Shown piece after piece: positions 1-5,015 of a DNA stretch of 5,015 bases (position 1 is its first letter; every line of letters starts with the position of its first letter). Made by a program: the position numbers and the translations under genes. This DNA is from Gemmatimonadota bacterium (GTDB taxonomy: Bacteria; Gemmatimonadota; Gemmatimonadetes; Gemmatimonadales; GWC2-71-9): positions 19,704 to 24,718 of the forward strand of contig QHTY01000193.1 of NCBI GenBank assembly GCA_003220985.1. Direction: 5' to 3'. A model generated the notes under the pieces. It searched no databases, was not told the origin of the DNA, and worked only from the letters and a program-made list of their open reading frames with translations.

Positions 1-1505
1 CGCAACTCCCTCCGCGCACGAAGCTCGGTCTCGAGATCGCCGCGGCCGGGGTCGCCGGCGGCATCGTCGGGGATGCGCTGCTCCGCGCGATGCCCTGGGG
101 ACTGAATGTCGCGCTCGGATCGACGGCGCTCATCGGCGCAGGCATCTGGTTGGTGCGCCGCCATCAGGTCAAATACGGGCCCGACGCACCCTGGCTCGCG
201 ATCACCGCGCTGCTACTCGGCCTCGCCTTCCTGCGTCGTGACGCCGCCACCCTCGCGGCGTTCGACGCGATCGCCCTGGTGGGTGCCCTCGCGCTCGCCG
301 CCGCGAGCCTGCAGGGCGAGCTGGTCGCGACGTGGTATCCCCTCGACTTCATCCGCGGGGTCGTAACGGCCAGCGCGGCCAGCATTGTTGGCGGGTTTCA
401 GCTCCTGCTCGGCGACATCCAGTGGCACGAGCTGCCGCAGGATGACCGCCTGCGGAACGTCCGCCGGGCGCTGCTCGGCGTCGCGATCGCGGCGCCGCTG
501 CTACTCGTGTTCGCCGCGCTGTTTGCCTCGGCCGATCCGGTCTTCAGCACCGTCCTGACCAATCTGTTCGCGTTCGATGTCGAGACGGTCATCCAGCATA
601 CGTTCTTCTTCTGCTTCTGGGGATTCCTCGTCGCGGGCTACTTCCGCTGGTCGTTCCTCGGCCGCCCGATCCAGCTCCTCGCACCCGCGAACCGACCGGT
701 CTCGAGCATCGTGCCGGTCGCGACGGCGTTGGGCCTGCTGAACCTCTTGTTCCTGCTCTTTGTCGTCGTGCAGCTGAGGTACTTCTTCGGTGGCGCCGCG
801 CTCGTCGAGGCAACGAGCGGGCTCACGTACGCCGAGTACGCACGGCGCGGATTCTTCGAGCTGCTGACCGCGAGCGGCCTCGTCCTCCCGATGCTGCTCG
901 GCGCCGAGGGGCTCGTACGCAACGGGACGGCGCCGCAGCTCCGCGTGTTCCGCCAGCTCTCGGGCCTGCTGCTGGTCCTGCTCGCCGTCATCATGGCGTC
1001 CGCGCTGCAGCGCATGCGGCTGTACGTGGCCGCGTTCGGACTGTCGACGGACCGACTCTACGCGACGTCGTTCATGATTCTGCTGCTCGGCGTCCTCGCG
1101 TGGTTCGCGTGGACGGTGCTGCGCGGCCAGCGGCAAAAGTTCGTGTTCGGCTCGCTCATGCAGGGGCTCGCCGTGCTGGCGGGCCTGCATGTGCTGAATC
1201 CGGACGCCTTCATCATCAACACCAACCTCAACCGTCCCGCGGCCGAGCGGCCGTTCGACGCGAAGTACGCGCTGACGCTGGGCGGCGATGCGGTGCCGTC
1301 GCTGCTGGCGGCCTTGCCGCAGCTCGGCGCAGAAGAGCGGTGTGTCGTCGTCCACGGTTTGCTAAAGCGCTGGGACACCGAGGAGGTCGACTGGCGCACC
1401 TGGAATTGGAGTCGTGCGCGCGCGCGCAATCTCGTTCGTAACCAGGCTGGCGCGCTGCGGGCGTCGTGTCCCATCAAACCCCCGGGGCTACGCAATGATC
1501 ACTGA
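1..1505 (+). CDS. DUF4153/DUF4173-family polytopic membrane protein, 5' end outside the window
   Basis: The reading frame is open from the first full codon at position 3, so the start lies upstream. The ATG at 90 is internal: the 29 codons before it continue the family-like pattern (…GDALLRAMPWGLN). About 500 residues are visible. Counting from that Met, roughly ten or eleven hydrophobic segments lie at about 6-23, 33-48, 55-74, 87-108, 127-146, 168-187, 211-232, 254-275, 290-306, 323-345 and 352-370, so this is an inner-membrane protein. Family-type motifs are FASADPVF (145-152), TYAEYARRGFFEL (246-258), NPDAFI (370-375), DAVPSL (400-405) and a basic cytosolic-looking tail with DWRTWNWSRARAR. 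The family has no established biochemical function, so none is assigned. The 3' end overlaps the next gene by 11 bases, suggesting a shared transcript. The family call rests on remembered motifs, not on a search. Confidence 0.88.
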   Translation, partial: QLPPRTKLGLEIAAAGVAGGIVGDALLRAMPWGLNVALGSTALIGAGIWLVRRHQVKYGPDAPWLAITALLLGLAFLRRDAATLAAFDAIALVGALALAAASLQGELVATWYPLDFIRGVVTASAASIVGGFQLLLGDIQWHELPQDDRLRNVRRALLGVAIAAPLLLVFAALFASADPVFSTVLTNLFAFDVETVIQHTFFFCFWGFLVAGYFRWSFLGRPIQLLAPANRPVSSIVPVATALGLLNLLFLLFVVVQLRYFFGGAALVEATSGLTYAEYARRGFFELLTASGLVLPMLLGAEGLVRNGTAPQLRVFRQLSGLLLVLLAVIMASALQRMRLYVAAFGLSTDRLYATSFMILLLGVLAWFAWTVLRGQRQKFVFGSLMQGLAVLAGLHVLNPDAFIINTNLNRPAAERPFDAKYALTLGGDAVPSLLAALPQLGAEERCVVVHGLLKRWDTEEVDWRTWNWSRARARNLVRNQAGALRASCPIKPPGLRNDH

Positions 1506-2121
1506 CGGCCTGAATCCGTTCACGGTGCTGCTCTTCGTTGGAGCGGCGCTCGCGAGTGCGGCGCTGGTCGTGCTGTACGTGACTGGGCGCGTCACGAAGC
1601 GCGACGCGTTCGCCCGCATCACGCTGCGGTTCCTGCTCGGCGGGGCCGGACTGTATCTGCTGCTGTTCCTCGGCGCCTCCGTCTTCAGTCACAGCCGCGT
1701 ACTTGCACCGGGCGAGGAAAAGCACATCTGCGAGATCGACTGTCACCTCGCCTATTCGGTGGTGGGCACCAAATCGGAGCCGCTGCCAACTGGCCAGGTC
1801 CGCCAGACTGTCACCGTCAAGGTGCGCTTCGACGAGCAGACAATCTCGGCGCGCCGCTCGCGGACGGCGCCGCTCACGCCCAACAGCCGCTATGTCGCCC
1901 TGGTGGACGCGCGGGGGCATCAGTACCTCGGCTCCACCGACGAACTGCACCGCCAGCTCATTCCCGGCGCGTCGTACGCGACCGACATCGAGTTCGACGT
2001 CCCGTCCGGCGCGCAGGATCTGCGTCTGGTGCTGCGCAACAACGACGCGGAGACGGCGTTCATCATCGGCCACGAAAACAGCTGGTTGCACGGCAAGACC
2101 ATGTTTCGCTTACCGGGATAG
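1495..2121 (+). CDS. Conserved hypothetical protein: two membrane segments plus an exported beta-rich domain
   Basis: The protein has 208 residues. The ATG at 1495 is chosen over the upstream ATG at 1414 because the 27 residues between are arginine-rich and lie wholly within the preceding gene. A weak GGGG at 1484-1487 sits 7 bases before the start, and the 11-base overlap with the upstream gene suggests coupled translation. Hydrophobic segments at about 10-30 and 44-65 are separated by a basic loop (GRVTKRDAFAR), so both termini probably face the periplasm. The domain after residue 66 holds HICEIDCHLAYSV (77-89), with two cysteines spaced CxxxCH, then alternating beta-like strands (VRQTVTVKVRF; YVALVDARG; DIEFDVP; LRLVLRN) that recall immunoglobulin-like folds such as DUF4352. 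The fold is an inference and the function is unknown. The TAG stop ends on the first base of the left inverted repeat of the neighbouring element. Confidence 0.85.
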   Translation: MITDGLNPFTVLLFVGAALASAALVVLYVTGRVTKRDAFARITLRFLLGGAGLYLLLFLGASVFSHSRVLAPGEEKHICEIDCHLAYSVVGTKSEPLPTGQVRQTVTVKVRFDEQTISARRSRTAPLTPNSRYVALVDARGHQYLGSTDELHRQLIPGASYATDIEFDVPSGAQDLRLVLRNNDAETAFIIGHENSWLHGKTMFRLPG

Positions 2122-2529
2122 GTGTCTGGTGCCTGGTGTCAGGTGTCTGGGCATCCGCGTCTTCAGTGCTCGCACAAGCCCGGCTAGGAGACGTCCCACA
2201 ACTCGACTGAGTCCTAACACTCGCTCGACTTCTCCAGCGGCTACGTAATGCCGGCGTGACGCTATCAACACCTGCGTTTCAAGCTCCATCAGTGAGCCAT
2301 TAGAAATGGATAGATGGTAGACGTATTCCCTCAAATGCTCTCGGCCATGGCCTTCCGCAATGTTGCTCGGAATTGAGACGGAGCACCGTTGAAGTTGAGC
2401 CGTCAAACCAAACCGCTCGTCCTTAGGAAAAGATTTTGTGAGTTCATAGATGACATCTACGAGATCCATCGCTCGCTGCCAAACGGTCAAGTCACGGTAC
2501 GAGGTCACCTTGGAATGACGTGACAGCAT
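2110..2529 (-). CDS. Four-helix-bundle protein, S23 / 23S rRNA intervening-sequence protein family
   Basis: The 139-residue product carries the hallmarks of the S23 family (TIGR02436 type): YRDLTVWQRAMDLV (11-24), the ELTKSFPKDERFGLTAQLQR block (29-48), SIPSNIAEGHGR (52-63), and a GSLMELETQ helix (78-86). The family forms a small four-helix bundle that assembles as oligomers and is related to the Avd accessory protein of diversity-generating retroelements; it is thought to bind nucleic acid, but no enzyme activity is established. The ATG at 2529 has no obvious Shine-Dalgarno. A GTG at 2508 (giving MTSYRDLTVW) would match the usual family N-terminus and is a real alternative. The family body ends near residue 123; the last 16 or so residues (TRMPRHLTPGTRHLSR) come largely from the left inverted repeat and look like read-through. 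The gene overlaps the upstream gene's 3' end by 12 bases in antisense. No reverse transcriptase or rRNA lies nearby. Confidence 0.88.
   Translation of the reverse strand: MLSRHSKVTSYRDLTVWQRAMDLVDVIYELTKSFPKDERFGLTAQLQRCSVSIPSNIAEGHGREHLREYVYHLSISNGSLMELETQVLIASRRHYVAAGEVERVLGLSRVVGRLLAGLVRALKTRMPRHLTPGTRHLSR
2121..2149. repeat. Left inverted repeat of the S23 cassette
   Basis: This is 29 bp, matching the reverse complement of 2601-2629 at 28 positions; the single difference is A at 2141. On the minus strand it reads as four heptamers, CAGACAC-CTGACAC-CAGGCAC-CAGACAC, plus a final C. Its first base is the G of the upstream gene's TAG stop. It also encodes part of the C-terminal tail of the S23 reading frame. 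Confidence 0.9.
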
Positions 2530-2600
2530 GGGCGATAATGGACTCAGCCGAAATTATTCGAAAACCAGACGAGTGCATGACGGCGCTTTCGAACGCGACT
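2530..2600. other. Non-coding right arm of the cassette, upstream of the S23 gene
   Basis: These 71 bases separate the S23 start codon from the right inverted repeat. The patch is richer in A+T than the flanking genes (for example AAATTATTCGAAAA at 2551-2564) and would have to carry any promoter of the minus-strand S23 gene. On the minus strand AATAAT and CATTAT resemble a -10 box, but neither has a recognisable -35 at the right distance, so no promoter is called. Confidence 0.4.
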
Positions 2601-2629
2601 CAGACACCAGACACCAGGCACCAGACACC
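2601..2629. repeat. Right inverted repeat of the S23 cassette
   Basis: This is 29 bp, reading on the + strand as CAGACAC-CAGACAC-CAGGCAC-CAGACAC plus C. It is the reverse complement of 2121-2149 with one mismatch, at 2609. It ends 22 bases before the chosen start codon of the PhzF-like gene, so it lies in that gene's leader. Confidence 0.9.
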
Positions 2630-2651
2630 GCTGGACGATAGATTGTCGGCC

Positions 2652-3461
2652 ATGCCGCTACGCATCACGCAAGTCGACGCATTCACGAGTCGTCCCTTCG
2701 CGGGTAATCCTGCCGCGGTCTGCATCCTCCCTAAGGCTGCCGATGCGGCCTGGATGCTGAACGTCGCCCGTGAAATGAATCTCGCCGAGACTGCGTTCCT
2801 CGTTCCGCAAAAAGACGGGTACGACCTGCGCTGGTTCACACCCGCGGTCGAAGTCGATCTCTGCGGCCACGCGACGCTCGCGAGCGCGCACGTGCTGTGG
2901 GAAGACGGTGACCTGAAGCCAAAGGAGCAAGCGCGGTTTCATACCAAGAGCGGCTTGCTGACGGCGGATCGACGCGATGGATTGATCGAGCTCGACTTCC
3001 CGGCCACGCCCGCGGCCGCGGCACCGCCGCCGGCCGGACTCCTCGAAGCAGTGGGCGGAAAAACACTATTCGTCGGACGCAGCAAGTTCGACTACCTGGT
3101 CGAAGTCGAGAGCGAAGCCGCGGTCCGCCGGCTCGATCCCGATATGACGGCCATCGCGCGCGTCGCAGCTCGCGGCGTGATCGTGACCAGTCGAGCGGAC
3201 AAGAAGAGCGAATACGACTTCGTGTCGCGCTTCTTCGCACCCCAATCCGGCGTCCCCGAAGATCCCGTCACCGGCTCCGCTCATTGCGCGCTCACGCCCT
3301 ATTGGAGCGCCAAGCTCGCCAAGAACGAGTTGCGCGCGTTTCAGGCGTCACCACGGGGCGGCGAGCTGCGGCTGCGGCTCGCCGGCGATCGCGTGCGTAT
3401 CGGAGGCCAAGCCGTGACGGTGTTGCGCGGCGAACTGACCGCGGGCAATATGACGTCGTGA
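2652..3461 (+). CDS. PhzF-family (phenazine biosynthesis PhzF-like) isomerase/epimerase
   Basis: The product is 269 residues, normal for the family, with the two-lobed diaminopimelate-epimerase fold. Visible motifs are QVDAFTSRPFAGNPAAV (7-23), NLAETAF (43-49) with E46 matching the catalytic glutamate of PhzF, DLCGHATLASAH (69-80), and VPEDPVTGSAHC (201-212) including D204. PhzF isomerises a dihydro-hydroxyanthranilate in phenazine synthesis, but most family members are not phenazine enzymes and no other phz gene is present; the substrate is unknown. The second catalytic cysteine of diaminopimelate epimerase is not at the matching place, so DapF is unlikely. The ATG at 2652 is chosen because family similarity begins there; the in-frame extension back to 2520 reads through the inverted repeat. 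No strong ribosome site is visible. The TGA stop overlaps the GTG start of the transporter gene. Confidence 0.92.
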   Translation: MPLRITQVDAFTSRPFAGNPAAVCILPKAADAAWMLNVAREMNLAETAFLVPQKDGYDLRWFTPAVEVDLCGHATLASAHVLWEDGDLKPKEQARFHTKSGLLTADRRDGLIELDFPATPAAAAPPPAGLLEAVGGKTLFVGRSKFDYLVEVESEAAVRRLDPDMTAIARVAARGVIVTSRADKKSEYDFVSRFFAPQSGVPEDPVTGSAHCALTPYWSAKLAKNELRAFQASPRGGELRLRLAGDRVRIGGQAVTVLRGELTAGNMTS

Positions 3462-4387
3462 CGGAATCCAAAAGCACAAATCGCGTCGTCGGCTATCTGT
3501 TTGCGATAGGCGCCGGCGCCACCTGGGGCACGACCGGCCCGCTCTCGACCGGCCTGTACGATCTCATGCCCGCCACGAGCATTGGCTTCTGGCGGGTGCT
3601 CATCGGCACCGTCGCACTCGCCATCTGGGGCGTCCTGTTCCGTCGTGACTTGTTTCGCGCCGATCGTCGCGGCTGGCTGCTCGTGGGGCTGGGCGGTGGA
3701 GCGATGGTCGCGCTGTTCGAGATCGCGTATCAGTTCGCGATCGGCGGCGTCGGCGTCGCAGGAGCGGCGGCACTGCTCTATACCGCCCCCGTGATCGTCG
3801 CGGTCCTGGCTCGCGCGATTCTGAAGGAAGCGTTGACGCCCACGCGGATCGCTCTGGCTGTCATCGTCATGATTGGCGTCGCCCTCACGGTCACCGGCGG
3901 CAGTAATGCGGGAGCGGAGGCCGCACGCATGGGCGTAGCCGCAGGCGTTGCCGGCGGCCTACTCTCGGCGCTGAGCTATGCGCTGACGTCGCTAATGGGG
4001 CGCTTCGCAGCGCCTCGCTACGGCGTGGTGAAGGTCTTGTTCCTCGAAGCGATCGGCGGAGTGCTGCTGATCTGGATTGCGTTGGCAATTTGGGGGCGGC
4101 CGCCGCACTTGCCGCCCTCGCCGGCCGCCTGGCGCGGCTTGCTCGGGCTCGCCGCCGGCTCCGTGATCGCCGCGAATCTCCTGTTCTTCGGGGCTATGAA
4201 GCGCATCGAAGCAGCTCCGGCCTCGGTGGCGGCGACGGTCGAACCCGTGGTCGGCGCATTGCTGGCGCTGCTGCTCTTCAGCCAGCGCCTCACCGCCCTG
4301 GGCTGGCTCGGCCTACTGATGGTGGTCGGCGGAGTCGCCACCGGCTACCTGCTCGAGGGATTGAAAAGGGAGCCCGAGCCGGCCTAG
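3458..4387 (+). CDS. EamA-family (DMT superfamily) transporter
   Basis: The product is 309 residues, typical of ten-helix drug/metabolite transporters. The GTG at 3458 is chosen because it gives a short polar N-terminus (MTESKSTNRV) directly before the first helix; the open frame upstream to 3284 is an arginine/alanine-rich shadow of the PhzF gene. Two tandem EamA repeats are visible, about 12-148 and 160-298. The first has GATWGTTGPLS after helix 1 and ends its helix pair with ALLYTAPVIVAVLARAILKE (105-124); the second has the equivalent ASVAATVEPVVGALLALLLF (255-274). The protein sits in the inner membrane and most likely exports a small metabolite or amino acid; the substrate cannot be read from sequence. 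The GTGA overlap with the PhzF-like gene implies coupled translation and a possible shared metabolite. Its stop overlaps that of the convergent minus-strand gene. Confidence 0.93.
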   Translation: MTESKSTNRVVGYLFAIGAGATWGTTGPLSTGLYDLMPATSIGFWRVLIGTVALAIWGVLFRRDLFRADRRGWLLVGLGGGAMVALFEIAYQFAIGGVGVAGAAALLYTAPVIVAVLARAILKEALTPTRIALAVIVMIGVALTVTGGSNAGAEAARMGVAAGVAGGLLSALSYALTSLMGRFAAPRYGVVKVLFLEAIGGVLLIWIALAIWGRPPHLPPSPAAWRGLLGLAAGSVIAANLLFFGAMKRIEAAPASVAATVEPVVGALLALLLFSQRLTALGWLGLLMVVGGVATGYLLEGLKREPEPA

Positions 4388-4809
4388 CGCATGGCCCTCG
4401 TTTCGGACTCCCGCAGCTGGCCGCTGTAGAAGTTGGGCTTCCCGGACGATTGCAAGATCCCGTGCACGACAAACTCCAGGCCCACGAAGAAGAACCCGCC
4501 CCACATCAGCGGCGGCAGCGCGCCCGTGTTGCGACCGTATAAGACCAGGAGCCAGCGCCCGACTTCATAGCACCACAAGCCACCTGCAAACCAACCCAGC
4601 ACGCGGACGAGTTTTCCCGTAGGAGTCTCGATGCCCGGCAGCTTGAGCAGCCATACCTCGACCCAATGCCCGACGTACGTAAAGCAGAATGCCAAGGTGA
4701 AAGCGTCGAGCAGATCCCACCCTAGGTGCCCCTGATGCGGCAGCACGGTGGTGTAGATCAGCAACGCCAGCGGCAGCGCCAGCAGCGTATTACGGGTGAG
4801 GGCTTTCAT
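4384..4809 (-). CDS. Small four-helix integral membrane protein, function unknown
   Basis: The 141-residue product has hydrophobic segments at about 7-22, 32-56, 66-90 and 101-121, with a short polar C-terminal tail. Notable residues within or next to the helices are H25, H28, H48 (YVGHWVEVW), E51, C80 and H116 (FVVHGILQ); no recognised catalytic or metal motif follows from them. I do not recognise a family. The ATG at 4809 is well supported: GGAGG lies 9 bases upstream. The start overlaps the end of the S9 peptidase gene by 20 bases, so the two are probably co-transcribed and translationally linked. The TAG stop shares the palindrome CTAG with the converging transporter gene. Confidence 0.85.
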   Translation of the reverse strand: MKALTRNTLLALPLALLIYTTVLPHQGHLGWDLLDAFTLAFCFTYVGHWVEVWLLKLPGIETPTGKLVRVLGWFAGGLWCYEVGRWLLVLYGRNTGALPPLMWGGFFFVGLEFVVHGILQSSGKPNFYSGQLRESETRAMR

Positions 4810-5015
4810 GGAGATGTACCTCCAACCAGTCGAGGACCGTGCCCCACCAGATGCGGCGATTGCGCGGTCGCAGCACCCAGTGCCCTTCGTCGGGGAAAGA
4901 GAGAAACTTCGCGTCGACAGCCATGCGCTTCGCCGCCGTAAACGCCTGATATCCCTCCGAGAGATCGACCCGGTAATCGAGCTGGCTGTGCACGATCAGC
5001 ATCGGCGTCTTCCAC
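4790..5015 (-). CDS. S9 (prolyl oligopeptidase) family peptidase, C-terminal end only
   Basis: The last 74 residues of a gene entering from the right edge are visible; the frame is open through 5014, so the ATG at 5002 is not the start. The sequence matches the end of the alpha/beta-hydrolase domain of S9 dipeptidyl or acylaminoacyl peptidases: TPMLIVHSQLDYRV holds the catalytic aspartate (visible residue 13, codon 4976-4978), and FPDEGHWVLRP holds the catalytic histidine (visible residue 45, codon 4880-4882). The terminal helix IWWGTVLDWLEVHL is also typical. The nucleophilic serine and any beta-propeller or signal peptide lie outside the window, so subfamily and location cannot be judged. 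The stop codon TAA falls inside the start of the downstream membrane-protein gene. Confidence 0.93.
   Translation of the reverse strand, partial: WKTPMLIVHSQLDYRVDLSEGYQAFTAAKRMAVDAKFLSFPDEGHWVLRPRNRRIWWGTVLDWLEVHLHESPHP
4819..4823 (-). promoter_or_regulatory. Shine-Dalgarno site of the four-helix membrane protein gene
   Basis: GGAGG on the minus strand (CCTCC on the plus strand) lies 9 bases before the ATG at 4809, within the 3' end of the S9 peptidase gene. It is the clearest ribosome site in the window and fixes that start codon. Confidence 0.75.

Larger units (their letters stand above)
2121..2629. mobile_element. Putative IVS-like cassette: S23 four-helix-bundle gene bracketed by inverted repeats
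   Basis: The unit is 509 bp. It is delimited by near-perfect 29-bp inverted repeats at 2121-2149 and 2601-2629, with a 451-bp interior carrying one minus-strand gene of the S23 (23S rRNA intervening-sequence protein) family. By hand count, 2221-2520 is about 51% G+C, against about 67% in sampled lines of the flanking genes. Intervening sequences in 23S rRNA of several bacteria have the same layout: complementary ends forming a stem, with an optional S23 gene in the loop. Here the flanks are protein genes, not rRNA. No clear target-site duplication is visible: the outer flanks are …CGGGATA on the left and GCTGGAC… on the right. No transposase is encoded. Mobility is inferred from the repeats, composition and family association; the exact ends are not proven. 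Confidence 0.55.

Noticed and set aside
501..1355. 284-residue minus-strand open frame opposite the DUF4173 gene
   Set aside because: Its composition is dominated by R, E, Q and H with no recognisable motif, as expected for the antisense shadow of a G+C-rich hydrophobic gene.
1700..1800. c-type cytochrome heme site in the second gene
   Set aside because: The spacing is CxxxCH, not CxxCH, and nothing else in the protein or its neighbours suggests cytochrome function.
1474..2091. 205-residue minus-strand open frame opposite the second gene
   Set aside because: It is a low-complexity antisense shadow; the plus-strand frame has membrane segments and an ordered domain.
2110..2529. Diversity-generating retroelement, because the S23 fold is related to Avd
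   Set aside because: No reverse transcriptase, template repeat or variable repeat is present in the window.
2121..2629. CRISPR array or conventional insertion sequence
   Set aside because: There is only one inverted pair with no spacer series, no transposase frame, and no clear target-site duplication.
2520..2651. N-terminal extension of the PhzF-like gene back to an ATG at 2520
   Set aside because: The extra 44 residues read through the right inverted repeat and its A+T-rich flank, and family similarity begins only at the ATG at 2652.
3284..3457. N-terminal extension of the EamA gene into the PhzF-like gene
   Set aside because: It would add 58 arginine/alanine-rich residues wholly inside another gene; the GTG at 3458 gives a normal transporter N-terminus.
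4380..4390. Bidirectional terminator between the convergent genes
   Set aside because: The stop codons overlap, and I saw no G+C-rich hairpin with a T-tract at the junction.
4090..4542. Plus-strand 150-residue frame across the transporter and membrane protein genes
   Set aside because: It is alanine/arginine-rich and spans the ends of two well-supported genes in other frames.

Overview
This is a G+C-rich bacterial chromosomal segment, about two-thirds G+C in the hand-counted coding lines. It holds seven protein-coding genes packed with overlapping ends and one inserted-looking element. The gene mix suggests a soil or sediment lineage such as Gemmatimonadota or Acidobacteriota: a DUF4173-type membrane protein, a PhzF-like enzyme next to an EamA transporter, an S9 peptidase, and a four-helix-bundle S23 protein beside CAGACAC repeats. 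That placement is an impression from style, not a demonstrated assignment.

Left part (1-2121, + strand). A polytopic DUF4153/DUF4173-family membrane protein enters the window already in progress. Its last 11 bases overlap the start of a 208-residue protein with two membrane segments and an exported-looking beta-rich domain, so the two are probably translated together.

Middle (2121-2651). This is the least ordinary stretch. Two 29-bp inverted repeats (28/29 matching), each built from four 7-bp units of the CAGACAC type, bracket a minus-strand gene for a four-helix-bundle S23 protein. That is the family encoded by intervening sequences inside 23S rRNA genes. The interior is about 51% G+C, clearly below its surroundings. 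The left repeat begins on the last base of the upstream gene's stop codon. Together this looks like a 509-bp IVS-like cassette in an intergenic site rather than in rRNA.

Right part (2652-5015). A PhzF-like enzyme and an EamA-family (DMT) transporter form a translationally coupled + strand pair with a 4-base GTGA overlap. They converge on a minus-strand pair: the C-terminal end of an S9 (prolyl oligopeptidase) family peptidase, which runs off the right edge, followed with a 20-base overlap by a small four-helix membrane protein of unknown role. The converging stop codons share a single CTAG, so no intergenic terminator fits there.

No tRNA, rRNA, CRISPR array, transposase or convincing promoter or terminator was seen.
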